Below, one piece after another: positions 37,235-49,099 of a stretch of DNA of 64,000 bases. The position numbers and the translations under genes are program-made. The notes below the pieces were generated by a model. That model did no database searches. It was given only the letters and a program-made list of their open reading frames with translations, and was not told the DNA's origin. Positions within the stretch are counted from its first letter, which is position 1, and each line of letters starts with the position of its first letter. The stretch is from Nyssa sinensis (Eukaryota > Streptophyta > Magnoliopsida > Cornales > Nyssaceae): assembly GCA_008638375.1 (NCBI GenBank), contig CM018052.1, positions 5,226,517 through 5,290,516 on the forward strand. Direction: 5' to 3'.

Positions 37235-37416
37235 GACGAACAAAAGAAAGAAATGAAACAAATGAGAAGAAATATAGAAGGGGACTAAAAGTCGAACCTG
37301 AGACCAAGAAAGAACTATGAACACCGGATATCCTTCAAACTTCAAAATATGTCAAATGGCGGTCTGGTACTGTAGAAGCAAATGCAGAAGAAAGATACGG
37401 AAGACTTTTCCCTCTC

Positions 37417-37424
37417 TTTATATA
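37417..37424 (-). promoter_or_regulatory. TATA box for the antisense gene
   Basis: TATATAAA on the minus strand, in the context GTGTATATAAAGAGAG, about 185 bp upstream of the antisense ATG at 37,234. It lies in the internal region rather than in the LTR, which suggests the antisense gene has its own promoter. Confidence 0.5.
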
Positions 37425-37604
37425 CACATTCGAAATGTGAGCCTTCCAAGGCGAGCCGACACGACGGTTGAAGATAATGATGGATTTTCAAGTATCGGCT
37501 GCGCAATAAAAAGCGCATTAAACCGACGTCTCGAGAAACGGAGAGATAAAAACAAATGACTCTTCACAAAACCCATAACCCTAGTTAAGCCCTATCTTCT
37601 AGCT

Positions 37605-37620
37605 GGGGCTCGGGGGGGGA
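37605..37620 (+). other. Polypurine tract of the Tat element
   Basis: GGGGCTCGGGGGGGGA lies five bases before the 3' LTR. It is the expected primer site for plus-strand DNA synthesis. Confidence 0.85.
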
Positions 37621-37625
37621 GTAGC

Positions 37626-38284
37626 TGATATACCACAAACAAACACACCAATCACCTTGAGACACGTGTGCATGCGGAGTTAGCAAACCTCGATCATTCA
37701 GAGCAGTGACTAGCCTTCAGGGCATTCTCATATATGTCTATCATTCAGAGCAGTGACTAACCTACAGGGCATTCTCATATATATATCGTACAGAGCCGAT
37801 AGACTTGGTCATAAAGTACAGACAAAGCCTTCAAGGCATCCTCATGCGTATATCTTCCAGACCTTCTGTTCTGGACAATATTTATTCATACTTCATATGG
37901 TTCCGACCTTATGGTTTCCTTAACTACTGCCAAGCAGGGAATAAGGAAACAGTCTTCAACACGGAAACTACTATCTATGATTATCTCCATCTACGACTCA
38001 ATGCTCCACAAGGTAACTGCAATCTCCGATGATCAAATCCCTATATTCATGGCGTCAAATCCTAATCAGCTTAGGAGAGCCGCAGTTTATAAATTAAACC
38101 CTAGAGGCACGCTTTATTTTTATGCTCATTCTTTGGCTTTCAATACAGTCTTTCAATTCTTTTACTTACTTAAGCATCAGAGCGGCTACAGCCGGAGCCA
38201 ATCCGGTGGTCCTCTGATCATCTTTCTGAGTGTTCTACAGGTCACGGAGTCCATACTTATTGCTAGCCGAAAAGTGCAGCATCA
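37626..38284 (+). repeat. 3' LTR of the Tat element
   Basis: It is 659 bp, the same length as the 5' LTR, with about 16 substitutions and no indel by hand alignment. The target copy AAAAT follows at 38,285-38,289. Confidence 0.95.
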
Positions 38285-39097
38285 AAAATGGAATCCTTGA
38301 TTGAGTCTAATACAAAGATTTTCATATTCATAAGATTGAGGTGGCAATTTCCATATAGAAGTTTACTTCCATATTCATAAGATTGTAATATCCCTAAAAT
38401 AGGCCCTCTTTTGGTTCCTAAATTCATTTGATAGCTTATTCTTCTATTAAGGGCATAATTGTAATTTTGCCCATTTTCGTATTGTAGTTTTCAGTGCTTA
38501 TTGTCATAATGGACCTCTTTTTTAGTTCTAATGGCCCTGAAAACCTCAAGATAGGTCTCCTCTTATTTTTCTATACACTTCATATAGCTTCATTATGGTT
38601 AGGGACACATTTGGAATTATTAAAATTTTTATTCCATATTTTTTGGGATGTAATTTGGTGAAATGAACTCCACCGTTAAGTCTGGAATGTCCAAAATAGT
38701 CAAAATAGTCCCCCTTTTATATTTAATTAGCATTGGCCATAGTTGGAGGATTTTTGGTAATTTAACATTTTATGTATTTAAATTTTTGGTATCTCGTTTC
38801 CTAAAATGAACTTTACTATTGAGTCTGGAATGTCAAACATAGTCAAAATAGTCCATTTTCGTAATTTATTTAGGCCTCGTGTATTATTTATTATTTTATT
38901 TTATTTAAATCTAATTATATATATTATATGATTATATATATATATGTATATATAGTTCTTTATTTTCTTAAAATAATTAATATATGTATATATAGTTCTT
39001 TATTTTCTTAAAATAATTAATGTATGTATATATAGTTCGATTCTCAAGTAGGCCATCTGCTTTTTAATTTTCTTAAAATAATTAATTAATTAATTAA

Positions 39098-39128
<31 letters not shown>

Positions 39129-39139
39129 GTTCGAGCTAG

Positions 39140-39193
39140 TGGCTTCGTGGCTTAGGGTTTAGGGTTAAGCACAAGGGTCTGGGGTTCGACTCT
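39140..39193 (+). promoter_or_regulatory. tRNA-like A and B boxes inside LTR
   Basis: TGGCTTCGTGG (39,140-39,150) is close to the A box and GGTTCGACTCT (39,183-39,193) to the B box. Two TTTAGGG-like units lie between them. No tRNA cloverleaf was seen. Confidence 0.4.
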
Positions 39194-39529
39194 TGGCTAT
39201 TCGGAATAAGGTTGTTCTCATTCTGAATTTCTTGATTTATTACGCATGTTTCCAAACAATCCCGCTAGGTCATTTAAAACATAAGGGTGACATCAAAATG
39301 ACGCAGTTTTAATTCCCCCAGTATCTAAACGACGTTGTTCAACTTATGTGCATCATTCATTTTGTGTGTGGGTTAACCCAAACCCGCTAACGGCTTGACC
39401 CAGGTCTATTGTTCATCATTTTCTCCGTGTAGGTAAACCCTAAAACTTTTTCTCCTATTTCGCATTGATTCAGACCATTAATCGACCACATTACAATTCT
39501 AAAAATTTATGGGTGACCAACTTACACTA

Positions 39530-40040
39530 TGTTTAGATGGAAGGAATTGGAAAGAAAGGGAAGGGAAGGAGAAGGAAGGAGAGCTTATATCATGTTTGTT
39601 TTAAAAATTAGGAAGGAAAATGAGGGAAAAGGAGGGAGAGGGAGGGAGAGCTTAACCCTCATTTAAGCAATTTTGTTATCCTTCCAAAAGTGGAAGGAAA
39701 TGGAAGGAAAAGAAAGAATGATTTAATGAATTTCTAATAATACCAATATTACCCTTAAAATTATAAAAGCTAAAATAAAAATGACACCTCTATCCTAAAG
39801 CATCTAAAGGGTATAATAATAAAAGAATATAAAATCATTTCCTTTCCTTTCCTTTCCTTTCCTTTCTCTCCTTTATCATTCCCAAACAAGATGAAATGAT
39901 TATATTAGTCTTTCTTTTTCTTTCCTTCTATTAGTTATCCAAACATAAAGGAGGGATTACTCTATCCTCTCGTCTTCTTTCCTTTCCCTCATAACTAATA
40001 CTATCATCTCATTTCCTTTCCCTCCTACTTATCCAAACGA
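39530..40040. mobile_element. MITE-like foldback inside LTR
   Basis: The left end TGTTTAGATGGAAGG and right end CCTACTTATCCAAACG are imperfect inverted repeats. The GGAAGG-rich left half pairs with the CCTTTCC-rich right half. Length is about 510 bp, with no ORF. A target duplication was not identified. Confidence 0.5.
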
Positions 40041-40954
40041 ACTGTTAGAGTTTGGCGTCATTTAGGCCTTGAAACTCATTGTGAAGCTCGATCTAAGCTT
40101 TGATAGTCGTACCTGCAACTAGCTAATTTTAGACTCATTTTTGAACCATTTGTCCTCAAATTTTCCTTGTCTTAATCCTTAGTCGATGAGGTTCCATCCC
40201 TTGTCCATGAAGTCAAGCTTAGTGCTTGATTTGCCTTATTTCATTTTTAAGCTCGTACCTATAAATGCATATTTCTCTCTTTTTTCTAGCCCATTAACTC
40301 TAATTTTTGTTGCATTGTTTTCCATTTGGTGTAAGATTTAAGTTCTAATGCATAAAATCTATTTTGGTTTAAATCCATTTCTGGGTAAGCTTTAAAGCTC
40401 TATCAAGGGCAACCTGAGCATACCCAGCGTTTTATGGGTCATCTCAATCCAATTTCTCATCATAATTTTCCTTATAAATGATACAAAAACCCAACTAACT
40501 AAGAGAACAAGAGTTTACCTATTGGTTGTTCTCTTTTTCTCTCTCAACTCATTTTCTCTCTCTAGATTTCCCCTCTCTTTGTTGCTCCTTCCTTTCCTTT
40601 TCTGCACGAATTGGACTCCTTTTCTCTTTTGGTTTTGAGCTCCCATTTCATCCTTGGAAGCATGCAAACATTAAGTTCCTCTCTCTCTCTCGAACTGATT
40701 TCCTTCTCTTGTTTCTCTCTCTATATTTGGTGGTTTGAAGAATCCAGCACATACACAAACAATTGTATATAATGTATATATATGAAAGGGGTCTGGTGCA
40801 TGAATTTTTATTAGGTGATATCTTGGCCCACTAATGTGTGGACACCAAGCTTTGACTGGTCCATAAGATGACACCTCAATTTTTGCGTGTATTTATACTT
40901 ACATTTTATGGCTTATATGTATTTAAAGTGACTATTATAGCAAAAAAGTGATGG

Positions 40955-41008
40955 TGGCTTAGTGGTAAGTTTTTGGGTAAAGTTTCCTTAGGTCCAAGGT
41001 TTAAGATT
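40955..41008 (+). promoter_or_regulatory. A box and weak B box inside LTR
   Basis: TGGCTTAGTGG at 40,955-40,965 is a consensus Pol III A box. AGGTTTAAGAT near 40,998 is only a weak B box. It has the same antisense orientation relative to its LTR as the other pairs. Confidence 0.35.
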
Positions 41009-41403
41009 TGGTAGGAGCATTTTTGGTCCCTTTTTCTCTCTTTTTGTGTTAGTGGAGAATTTATAATCCATCTACTATTATATTCATCATTTATTCATAT
41101 TTTGTATACTTTTAGCCACTTAACGTATGTATTATTCCCATGAAGTGTATTCACTTTATGTGATGTAATTAATTAAGTTTGAATTGGCATAATATTAATT
41201 TGGGGTATTTAGTCTTAGTATTTATACATTGATTTAGGATTAATTATTAACTTAGTTTTTGCCTTCTTATAATGATCTTTACTATTTTATTTTACCTAAG
41301 AATTATCATTACCCTAGAATTGACAAGGTGTAATTATACACTAATGCCTCTTAAAACTCACTAAGAAACCCTAATCACCTATTGATTAGGTCAAGGTGTT
41401 ACA

Positions 41404-42560
41404 ACAGTTCTTGGCCTTTACTACCACCTTTGAAACTTTTGAGGGTTTACTAACCCCTATTGATAGTGAACAAGTTTCTGATGGTGATGATTCCTTAAAG
41501 AGCGAGAATGAGAATGGTAAGAATGATTGTGATATACATACTACTTATGATCACTCGTATGATGAATCACTCAAGCTCAAGAAAGCCAATTTGAAGTTAG
41601 CAATAAAACTCAAATTATGTGAAAAATGAGAAGAGTGTTATGTAAGCTGATGAGGTACTCTTAAGTTAGCTCAAAGAGCAACTCTACTTGAGAATCCCAA
41701 AATTGTGAAGCAAGAGAGAAATTCCTTAATCGTGGAGGTCGATAGAAACATCCAAGCTTTGAATTTGAGCTTAAAAAGGCTAGGGAAGTAAAGGCCACTC
41801 TTGAGGATAGATCCAATAAATTGGGCAAAATGCCAAAAATTGTCTAAATCAAGAATGACAAGTTTGGTCTAGGTTATGACACATCCAACTGCTTTGTATC
41901 TTTTTGCTTAAAATTTTCTTTGTCTTTCATAGCCTAGAGTATGCATGGTTTCCGTCCAAACGGAGTCCTGTTTGAATGGAAGAAATATTCTTGTTTGAAC
42001 GTGTGTGGATGTTTTTTCATCAATTCTTCTGAACTTTCCTATTTTGTGTATTAAATCTTCTCCAAGTAGGTTTAAATATGATACACGAGTCTATTATTAT
42101 AATTAGGGTCTTATGTTACACATAATATAAAACCATAGCCTCATGAAGCATAGAGAATTGTATAGAGATCTTTTACTTCAGTTATTTTATAGTCAACTTT
42201 GTTGTAAGGTTGTGAACCCTTTGGTTGTGAGCCTATATACGTAGTGTTGAAACAATACACGTAAGAGCATATAGTAGGCTAGAGCACGGAATTGTATTGT
42301 ATGGGATTTGCACACTACTCAAGGTAGTGGATCGTGATTGGTGCTTGGATCGTAGTGTAGAGGACTGATGAAAGTTGAAGCGTACAACAAGAAGTTACAA
42401 AAAGAGTAGCAGGTAAATCACTGAAGGTGATAGGTTAATTATTTGTGGGTTGATAACTTTGTATACTTGTACAATCATTCATTTTAGTTAGTGGAATTTT
42501 TTTCAACTTATGAGTTTTATTCCCTATTAAGGGTTTTTTTGCATATAGATCTTTGTATCT
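41404..42560 (+). mobile_element. Copia Gag fragment and LTR-like tail
   Basis: The frame 41,396-41,629 contains QFLAFTTTFETFEG and LKLKKANLKLAIKLKLCEK, parallel to QFLAFTSV and LKKSNMKLITKLKSCEK of the copia Gag at 15,350-15,130. GLGYD-like sequence near 41,864-41,880 also matches. From about 41,940 the DNA has CCAAACGGAGTCC and LTR-like text ending in CCCTATTAAGGG near 42,530. It is truncated on the left by the solo LTR. No functional gene remains. Confidence 0.6.
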
Positions 42561-43181
42561 TTCCTATTTTTACTATTTTTTTTATATGATGCTTGATATA
42601 CTTGGATTCATTGTTTAAGTAATTGAACAAAAAAAAATTCTTAGGTAGTAGTCAACTTTATACGATTAATTGCGATAAATAAAACAAAGATAATAATTAA
42701 TTTAACCTAACTTTAATAGGTCTAGATTAATAAACTGGCATAATTCCACACATTAATTCTCCATAATTTCACGCTATAACAATGGAGGATGATAATGTGT
42801 GAATGAAAAGGGATCGAAGTTGGACTCCGATACCAAAATTGGTACAAAACAGTCAGTAAACTCAATAATCGCAATCTCAATATTTTGTATTCAATATCAA
42901 AAACTACATCATAAAAAGAAACAATCTCATTATTTATAGGGTGTCAAATACCCGAGGAAAGCAAATATACTTCCTACATTTACAGAAATTTAAAAAGAAA
43001 ATAAAATTCCTATAACTATGGTAATTAAAAAATATGATAGAATTTCTAAACTCTCACACCCGATCTTCTTGCACCTACGCAAGTGTTAGTTGCGAACTTC
43101 CCTATCGTGATCCCATAAAAATGTGCTGATTGAGTAGCAAAAATCTGCGGAGAAGTTGAAATACCCATATGCTTAATGAAA

Positions 43182-43221
<40 letters not shown>

Positions 43222-43896
43222 AATTGTGAATATACTTGAACAAATATTTCACTATTCAACTACATAAATATTGTAATTCCTGAATGAATCCTACTGATTG
43301 ACTTTACAGTGACAAATTCCAAGCTATTGTATTCGTTCAGACACCAGTTTCCATGGAAATTAGATAAATTAAAAAAAGTAAAAGAAAACTACCACCACCA
43401 CCCAAAACAGAACTTTGTAGAACAGTAGATTGATAACGCTTAAATTTCCTGCACTCTTTTCAGTCTGAGACTTCCGGGCATCACTCTCACATAATTTGCT
43501 TCGCTCCTCTTCCTTGCCCCATTCCCTCTCATCTCATCCCTTGTGTTAAACTCAATAGAGTTTTGGGAGCTCAAATTTTCCAAGTCTAATTGAACCAGTC
43601 TTATTCTCCAATACAAATGGGCTGATACAAGGCCTGTCTCAGGTTTTGGAAAGAATTTGCAGCATTTGAATTGAATGCCACAGTTGTCCCCCCTTGCATC
43701 CTTAAGTTTCGAAAGAAGAAACAGGTAACATTTTAAGCAAACACCACTTCTGTCCTGCCCTCCAGTTTCCTACCTTCTTGGCCACCAAATGAATGAATTT
43801 TTAACTTTCGTCCCCTGCGTAGTTAACTACTATATATTTTTTTTTTGGTTCTTTCTTCAGAATAAGTGTGTAGTTATTTTTTTCCTCCGCTTCCTA
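42561..43896. other. Intergenic DNA and 3' flank of the SPL14-like gene
   Basis: No coding region is seen. It holds a (CT)n run at 43,188-43,218 and AT-rich DNA. The last few hundred bases before 43,896 are presumably the 3' UTR of the minus-strand SPL14-like gene; I could not fix a polyadenylation site. Confidence 0.5.
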
Positions 43897-46800
43897 CTAA
43901 ATTGTGCCATAACCCAAGTTCTCCCACTTGAAGGGAGCAACTAAGCCAATGTTTGGGGAGCCTCGCAAAAATAGGCAGACACAAACACAGACAGCAGCAA
44001 TGGCAAGCATTGAATGAATGTAGGGACGGTGAAGCAAGCCTTGTGAACCTGGAATCCTTCTGTTGTATCTCGCAGCCACAACGGCACATTTAGAACAAGA
44101 TTTTTGCCCCTGTTTGAATTGGGGCATAGGCTTGTGGTCCTGATCCACTATCGACCCCTGTTGTTCAATATCATTCCCAATGGATACAGACACTTGACCA
44201 CTTTTTCTGTCAGCAACCTTCTGAGCCACCAGCCGGTTGTATGAGTGGTTATTCCTCATCAAGGCATATGCATATGGAGACAGCCCATTTGCATCGAGAA
44301 GGGCATTCCAGCACCGCAGCCCAATCTACATCAGGGGAAAGAACAAGGAAATAAATAAAAATATACAAGGTTGTATAAAGAACACAATGAAGAAAAATAA
44401 TGATTTAAGCTGTGGCAAACATAAGGTACAACAAATAAAAATTCTAAGATTAGTAGTACTCTAACTAAGGTCGTATCTCCCAGCAAAAGTTACATCTTGG
44501 GGTGCAAACTTGGTGAAGCCTCAAAAACAAAATATTGGCTCCCTCCATCTTGGTAGAATCCATGATGGTAGTCCATATCAAAATAATATAAAGATTTTGG
44601 GGTTGGGGTTGGGGTTGGGGTTGGGTGGTTCTAATAGAGATGAACTTATAGTAATAGAGTAAAAATAATATTACCTCTTGTGGATCACTTGTTAGTGTGT
44701 CAACCACATCATCGGAGCTTGATGTACTAGCAGCCAAATGTAAAGGTGTAACGCCACCAGGTCCAACAAGATTTGGCGGAAAAATGAACTTCTTGGAGGT
44801 ATTGTCATTGCTGATTACAGAATAATGTATGAGCAAGTCAACCATATTCCTACACCTCCTCTTTACTGCCCTGTTCAAGAGTTGAATCTCAGATAGCATC
44901 TCCAAAGACTCACTTGATAACCCATTGGTACCCAAATTTCTTTCTAGTAGTATGTCTAAAAGGGTTTTGACCAGTGCACAACAGTCCCTTTCAACAGAGA
45001 ATATGAATAGAAATTTGAACCGGGTAAGCTTATAATCAAGCCCCTTTCTCTGGAATAGCCATCCAAGTTCATTCAAGAAATGTAAGACTTCCTCCCTTGA
45101 CCTGGGCAGCCCCAAATCATGATCATGGTCCTCTGAGACGGTATCATGCACTTTTGCACCTTCATCAAATTCAGATTCAAGAAGCCTCAATTCTTGACAA
45201 ATGGAAACATCAGCTATTATAACAGGAAAGCTGGTGCACTTGAAACCATTCCCAACCTGTTCACAAGTTGGCAAATGTCAAAAATTTCGGAAGACTTAAA
45301 TTCACATTTTCTTAATTTTAATGTATAACAGACCAATGGAGTTCAAAGTGCTACCTCAATGAAACAGCGACCTAATACACTAGGAGCAGCAGGAATTTTA
45401 AAGCCACCCAAGCTTATCTCATCACATACGGTTTCCTTATGGGCTGATATTAAAGCTTCCTTTGATATGTAACCACCCAAATGCGTACAGTGAATCCTGC
45501 ACAACAATTGAACTTAAATTTATGAAAAGAGAGATCTAAGGTAAGGTGGAACTGGCCTGGTTATTAAAACACAGTCTACATACATGCTGCCAGTAGCATT
45601 CAAATTTCTCCCCCTCAATAAAAGTGAGGTCCCTTGCCCGCCCACAACTGCCAAAGGGGACACTGAGATCAATTCTGCGGAGGCCCGTGTTCTCCAGGAT
45701 TTGCAGAGACGAATCTTACCTGAAGATTGATAATATACAACAAAAATTAAATTAAAAATTAAAAAAAAAAATGTAATCACAAGGCAATAATCAAGGCAGC
45801 AAATTTCTACTTCAAGAATGCTAGACAGTTATTAGAACTAAATTTCTGTTAATTTGTGTGGATTAAAAACTGTAATGTCAAGAAAATATAAAAACCACTA
45901 TCGGAAAGAGTAACAGTCCAAGTCCTTCGACAAATTGTATCACCATCATCATAATGATAGCAACACTCACCATCTTTATGTGATGCTAACTGCCTGCCTG
46001 TATGAACCAAAAATCTTCCACTTTTCCAAAAATCAGAATCAGAATCTTCAACCAAAGAACTGACACGCTGAAGTAGGTTTTCTTCAAGCTGCAAAAACCA
46101 CACAAGCCCTGCAAGTGGTCAGTGCATACGCAACGTGAAGAAAACCTAAGTTACATTACAGCAGTTCACTCACTTGCTCCCAAGCAGCAGGTGACATTGA
46201 TATGTAAATTGAAAGTACTACACAACCAGGTCTGATGTAGCTCTCCATTTCTGACGGGCTGTGAGAAAGCCAATTGTAGATCTGAAAGAAGAGACAACCA
46301 ACATTATGCTTTTGTATTAATCAGAATACAAACATTAACAAATCAAAATGAACCCCAGACTCCTCACCTGTGTTCGCAATGTCCCTGGTAAATGACTGGG
46401 ATCCTTATCAAATAGTTTGAAAATTATTTTCCCAGTACGATCCTAGAGATATACCAAACATTCAGGTAAACAAAATCCAACCAAAACGAATGAAAATAAA
46501 ATAAAACCAGAAAAGAAAGCATAATAATCTCTCCCAAACAGGATAGGGATGTACTACTTAACTACCTGAGCATCAGAATTCAAACTGGAAGGTGAACGAT
46601 CAGACCCAGATGAAGATGTGTATCCTGCTTGGTATGGAATACTTTGAGATGAACCATTGTCAGCTCCTCTATTTGCCCCCCCAGAAAGCTTAAGAGAGGT
46701 ACTGCAAGCATGAGTCCTACTAGCTTCCGCATTTGCACAAACTTCTCCATTCATCGACATCTTCTCACGCTGCCCAGTTTCTCTTGAGGCATGCATAGGG

Positions 46801-48487
46801 AACAGCTTTCTCACAATTGGTGGAGAAGATGAAGGCAACCTCTCCTCCATGGGATTACTGCTGTCAGAAGAAAAGTATTTCCAAGCTGATGCCAGTTTTG
46901 GTGGGCTATCATCTTCAGGAGAGGAACTAAAGAGCTGTAATGGTAAATTTGCTCGGGTCTCTTGAACCTGGCAATCTGAATCTTCAACAGGAGACTGGTA
47001 GCTGGTACTACTCTCTCCTCCAGCTGAAGGAAAATCCAGAGTCGGCCCCTTCTGCAAATTGAGACGTATATCTTGGTCTTGGCAGCCAAACTTGGTTTTC
47101 TCATCATCACTGCTGTGACTGCTTCTTTGAGATAGATTTGAAAGTGCATCAGGAGCAGATCCTGCTAAAGTAGATGACAGAACTGTGAGCAAATCCATGG
47201 TTGACGGGGAAGTTGCATCTCCATTCAATCTTTTTTGGTTATCTGAGGCCACTGGTTCTGGAACATTTCTATTTAAACTTCCTGACATGCACAACTCTGC
47301 TGCAAAGTCTGCCGGCAAAGGTAATGAATTTATTTTACTCAGAATCTGAATTAGCTGGTCTTTGTTGGGTACTGAAGAGAAATTCACTCCTTTAGCATCA
47401 TTATTTCCTGGGATTCCATACAGATAGATTTTAAAAGCTTGTTGGAACAGAGAGAAAGAAGAAAAGCAATCCACTTAGCAACTATTTTACCTTGTGCACG
47501 AGCTAAAACTGTTAACAAATTGACGATATCCAAATTTTCACTGCCACTGTTGTCATGGTTTGCAGGGAGTAAGAGCCGCGAGGTACCATCCTCAGGCTGA
47601 GTTTTCCTCCGCCGCCGGTTGTGCCCAGCAAGTCTGCGTCTACAACTACGTTTTCCCTCATCAAACTCTGACAGAGGGTGAAACCTGGAAAGGGGAGGGA
47701 AAAAAAGGAGGGAATTCTAATGTTTATTTGAACAGAGAATAGCAAATTAACGGTCATAATTCGAAAGATGTAAATTTAGCAGTATAAGTAATGAATTTAG
47801 AAAGATAGAGAATAATTGTAATGACAATAAGAAACCATAGCAAAAAGAAATTGGAAACAGAGTCTTAAAACTAAAATCACAAGAGTAGAGAAGTGAAATA
47901 GCCAACCTGCTGCACTGTTGACAGAACCTTTGCATCTGCTTTCCCACCAAGGCTTTAGTCGATTTGCTGTGAATCTCACACACCTTATGTCGCCGGTGAT
48001 AGTCTTTTGCATTTGAAAGATCTTCCTTGCAGCTATCGACTTGACACATGGGATAGCTGCTGCCGGGAGATCCAGATCGGACCCTCTTGCTGGACCTTGG
48101 AAAGGACTCTTCGAGGCTGAAGCCACTGCCGCCAACAAGCTTCCGCCCAAGATTTTCGTCAGCTCCATCGACATGGTTATTCAACATCAAAGGAACTGCC
48201 CCACTATCTTCGTCTTTTTTTCTCTGCTGCTGGAACTGGAGCGATGTAGCAGGACCCAGGCGCAACCCATCGGATTCCAATGGTCTGGCGACGAACCTGA
48301 CGCTGTCCCAATCCCAGACCTTAGGGTTCCAGTTGTCCCTGGCCGAGGTTAATGGCTCCTTTTGAAAATTTGGTCCCTGATAAGGTAGAGTACGCTTCTT
48401 CACCATGGGATGGGCTTCGCGGAATCCGCCGGCAAGTGTTCCATGGATGAATATTGAAGGGGCAACTTGGGCACCTACCTCTTCCAT
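43897..48487 (-). CDS. SPL14: SQUAMOSA promoter-binding-like protein, SPL14 type
   Basis: Ten exons (minus): 48,487-47,907; 47,684-47,491; 47,407-46,566; 46,442-46,368; 46,281-46,174; 46,088-45,971; 45,719-45,584; 45,496-45,355; 45,256-44,675; 44,325-43,897. All introns are GT-AG. The exons total 3,207 nt, a multiple of three, giving 1,068 aa; Arabidopsis SPL14 is about 1,035. The start [16 protein letters not shown] fits that family. The SBP DNA-binding domain spans about 148-223, with zinc ligands C148, C153, C170, H173 and C189, C192, H196, C208 and a basic NLS ([17 protein letters not shown]); exon 1 ends inside it, as usual in SPL genes. SBP proteins bind GTAC-core DNA in the nucleus. 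Middle exons match the long conserved SPL region. Residues ~897-926 hold an ankyrin-like [13 protein letters not shown], and ~1,031-1,047 a hydrophobic AVCVCVCLF segment. I saw no miR156 site, as expected for this class. SPL14-like genes in Arabidopsis affect plant architecture and fumonisin sensitivity. SPL16 or a paralogue is possible. Confidence 0.93.
44596..44629. repeat. TTGGGG repeat in intron 9 of the SPL14-like gene
   Basis: Five G-runs (four of GGGG, then GGG) separated by TT on the plus strand, which is the non-transcript strand of the gene. It could form a G-quadruplex in DNA; the pre-mRNA would be C-rich here. It sits about 50 bp from the exon 9 donor. Confidence 0.85.
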
Positions 48488-48515
48488 CTCTTAAAGAATT
48501 GTCAAACCCAAAAAC

Positions 48516-48727
48516 CTAGTAATTTTTTGTTTAATAAATAAATAAAAAAAAAAACAAAAAGAGTTAATGGTTTTTCTGATTCAAGCTGTCCATAACTAAA
48601 ATCTTAGATAAACAACAGTTGTTGAGTTGTTAATAAACTAAAATTTAACAAAGAAAAAAACTTGTATGCAAAACTCTGGCAAAAGCAACACAGCATTATA
48701 AATTTAAAATAATCAGGAATGACTTAC
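48516..48727 (-). other. Probable 5' UTR intron of the SPL14-like gene
   Basis: On the minus strand a strong donor, AACGTTG/GTAAGT at 48,728/48,727, and an acceptor, TTACTAG/GTTTTT at 48,516/48,515, flank a T-rich 212-bp segment. The acceptor lies 28 bp upstream of the ATG at 48,487. No ATG-bearing frame competes. This is inferred from splice-site sequence only. Confidence 0.5.
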
Positions 48728-49061
48728 CAACGTTTAGGTTCCAATTCCATCCACACCACAAATCTATTAAATCGGAGAACAGAGCCGAATATTAGAATTT
48801 TGCCCCATCTGAATTACACAAATCAGATGTGTCAAGATGAAACAAGTCTCTGCAACTCTCTTCCTTCTTTCTTCTTCTTTTTTCTATCTTTTTCTTTCTT
48901 TCAACACACTCTCTCTCTCTCTCTCTTCAAACTTTCAATTTGGCAAAAACAGTAAATTCAAGCAAGACTTGAGGTTAAACGTTCCGGCCGCCGTGGGCCC
49001 ACGAAGGACCGACGACCCTTCCAATTTACCTTTTTTTTATTTTTTTGGTCTTCTTTTATTT

Positions 49062-49099
<38 letters not shown>

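Larger units (their letters stand above)
24461..38284 (+). mobile_element. Tat-lineage Ty3/gypsy retrotransposon, full length, decayed
   Basis: The two 659-bp LTRs both start TGATATACC and end GCAGCATCA, and AAAAT flanks the element on both sides (24,456-24,460 and 38,285-38,289). Plus-strand order is PBS, Gag, protease, RT, RNase H, second RNase H and integrase. Then come a tandem hairpin array, two antisense ORF regions and a PPT. A second RNase H, 3' tandem repeats and an antisense ORF are the marks of the Tat lineage. By hand count the LTRs differ at about 16 of 659 sites, 14 of them transitions, so insertion is fairly recent. Stops and frameshifts disable the copy. A 1,888-bp LTR-like insert lies between Gag and protease. 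Its GC content is clearly higher than its surroundings. Confidence 0.93.
38384..41403 (-). repeat. Solo gypsy-type LTR, minus orientation
   Basis: On the minus strand it starts TGTAACACCTTGACC at 41,403 and ends GGGATATTACA at 38,384, so both TG...CA ends are present. It carries CACCGTTAAGTCTGGAATGT near 38,673 and a second box near 38,817, as in the family A LTRs. No PBS or pol is attached. The flanks (AAGAT and ACAGT) do not match, so either the target copies have diverged or a rearrangement occurred. A MITE-like foldback and two Pol III-like box pairs lie inside. (TA)n and ATTA runs occupy about 39,075-39,128. Confidence 0.65.

Noticed and set aside
39150..39168. Interstitial telomere repeat (TTTAGGG)
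   Set aside because: Only about two units are present, within the tRNA-like segment.
39140..39193. tRNA gene
   Set aside because: A and B boxes are present but no acceptor, D or anticodon stem could be formed by eye.
44596..44629. Telomere sequence
   Set aside because: TTGGGG is not the usual plant telomere unit, and it lies in an intron of a gene.
44465..45274. 269-codon frame as a separate gene
   Set aside because: It is exon 9 of the SPL14-like gene read through into intron 9.
43897..48487. miR156 target site in the SPL gene
   Set aside because: No stretch resembling the miR156 complement was seen in the exons; large SPL14-type genes usually lack it.
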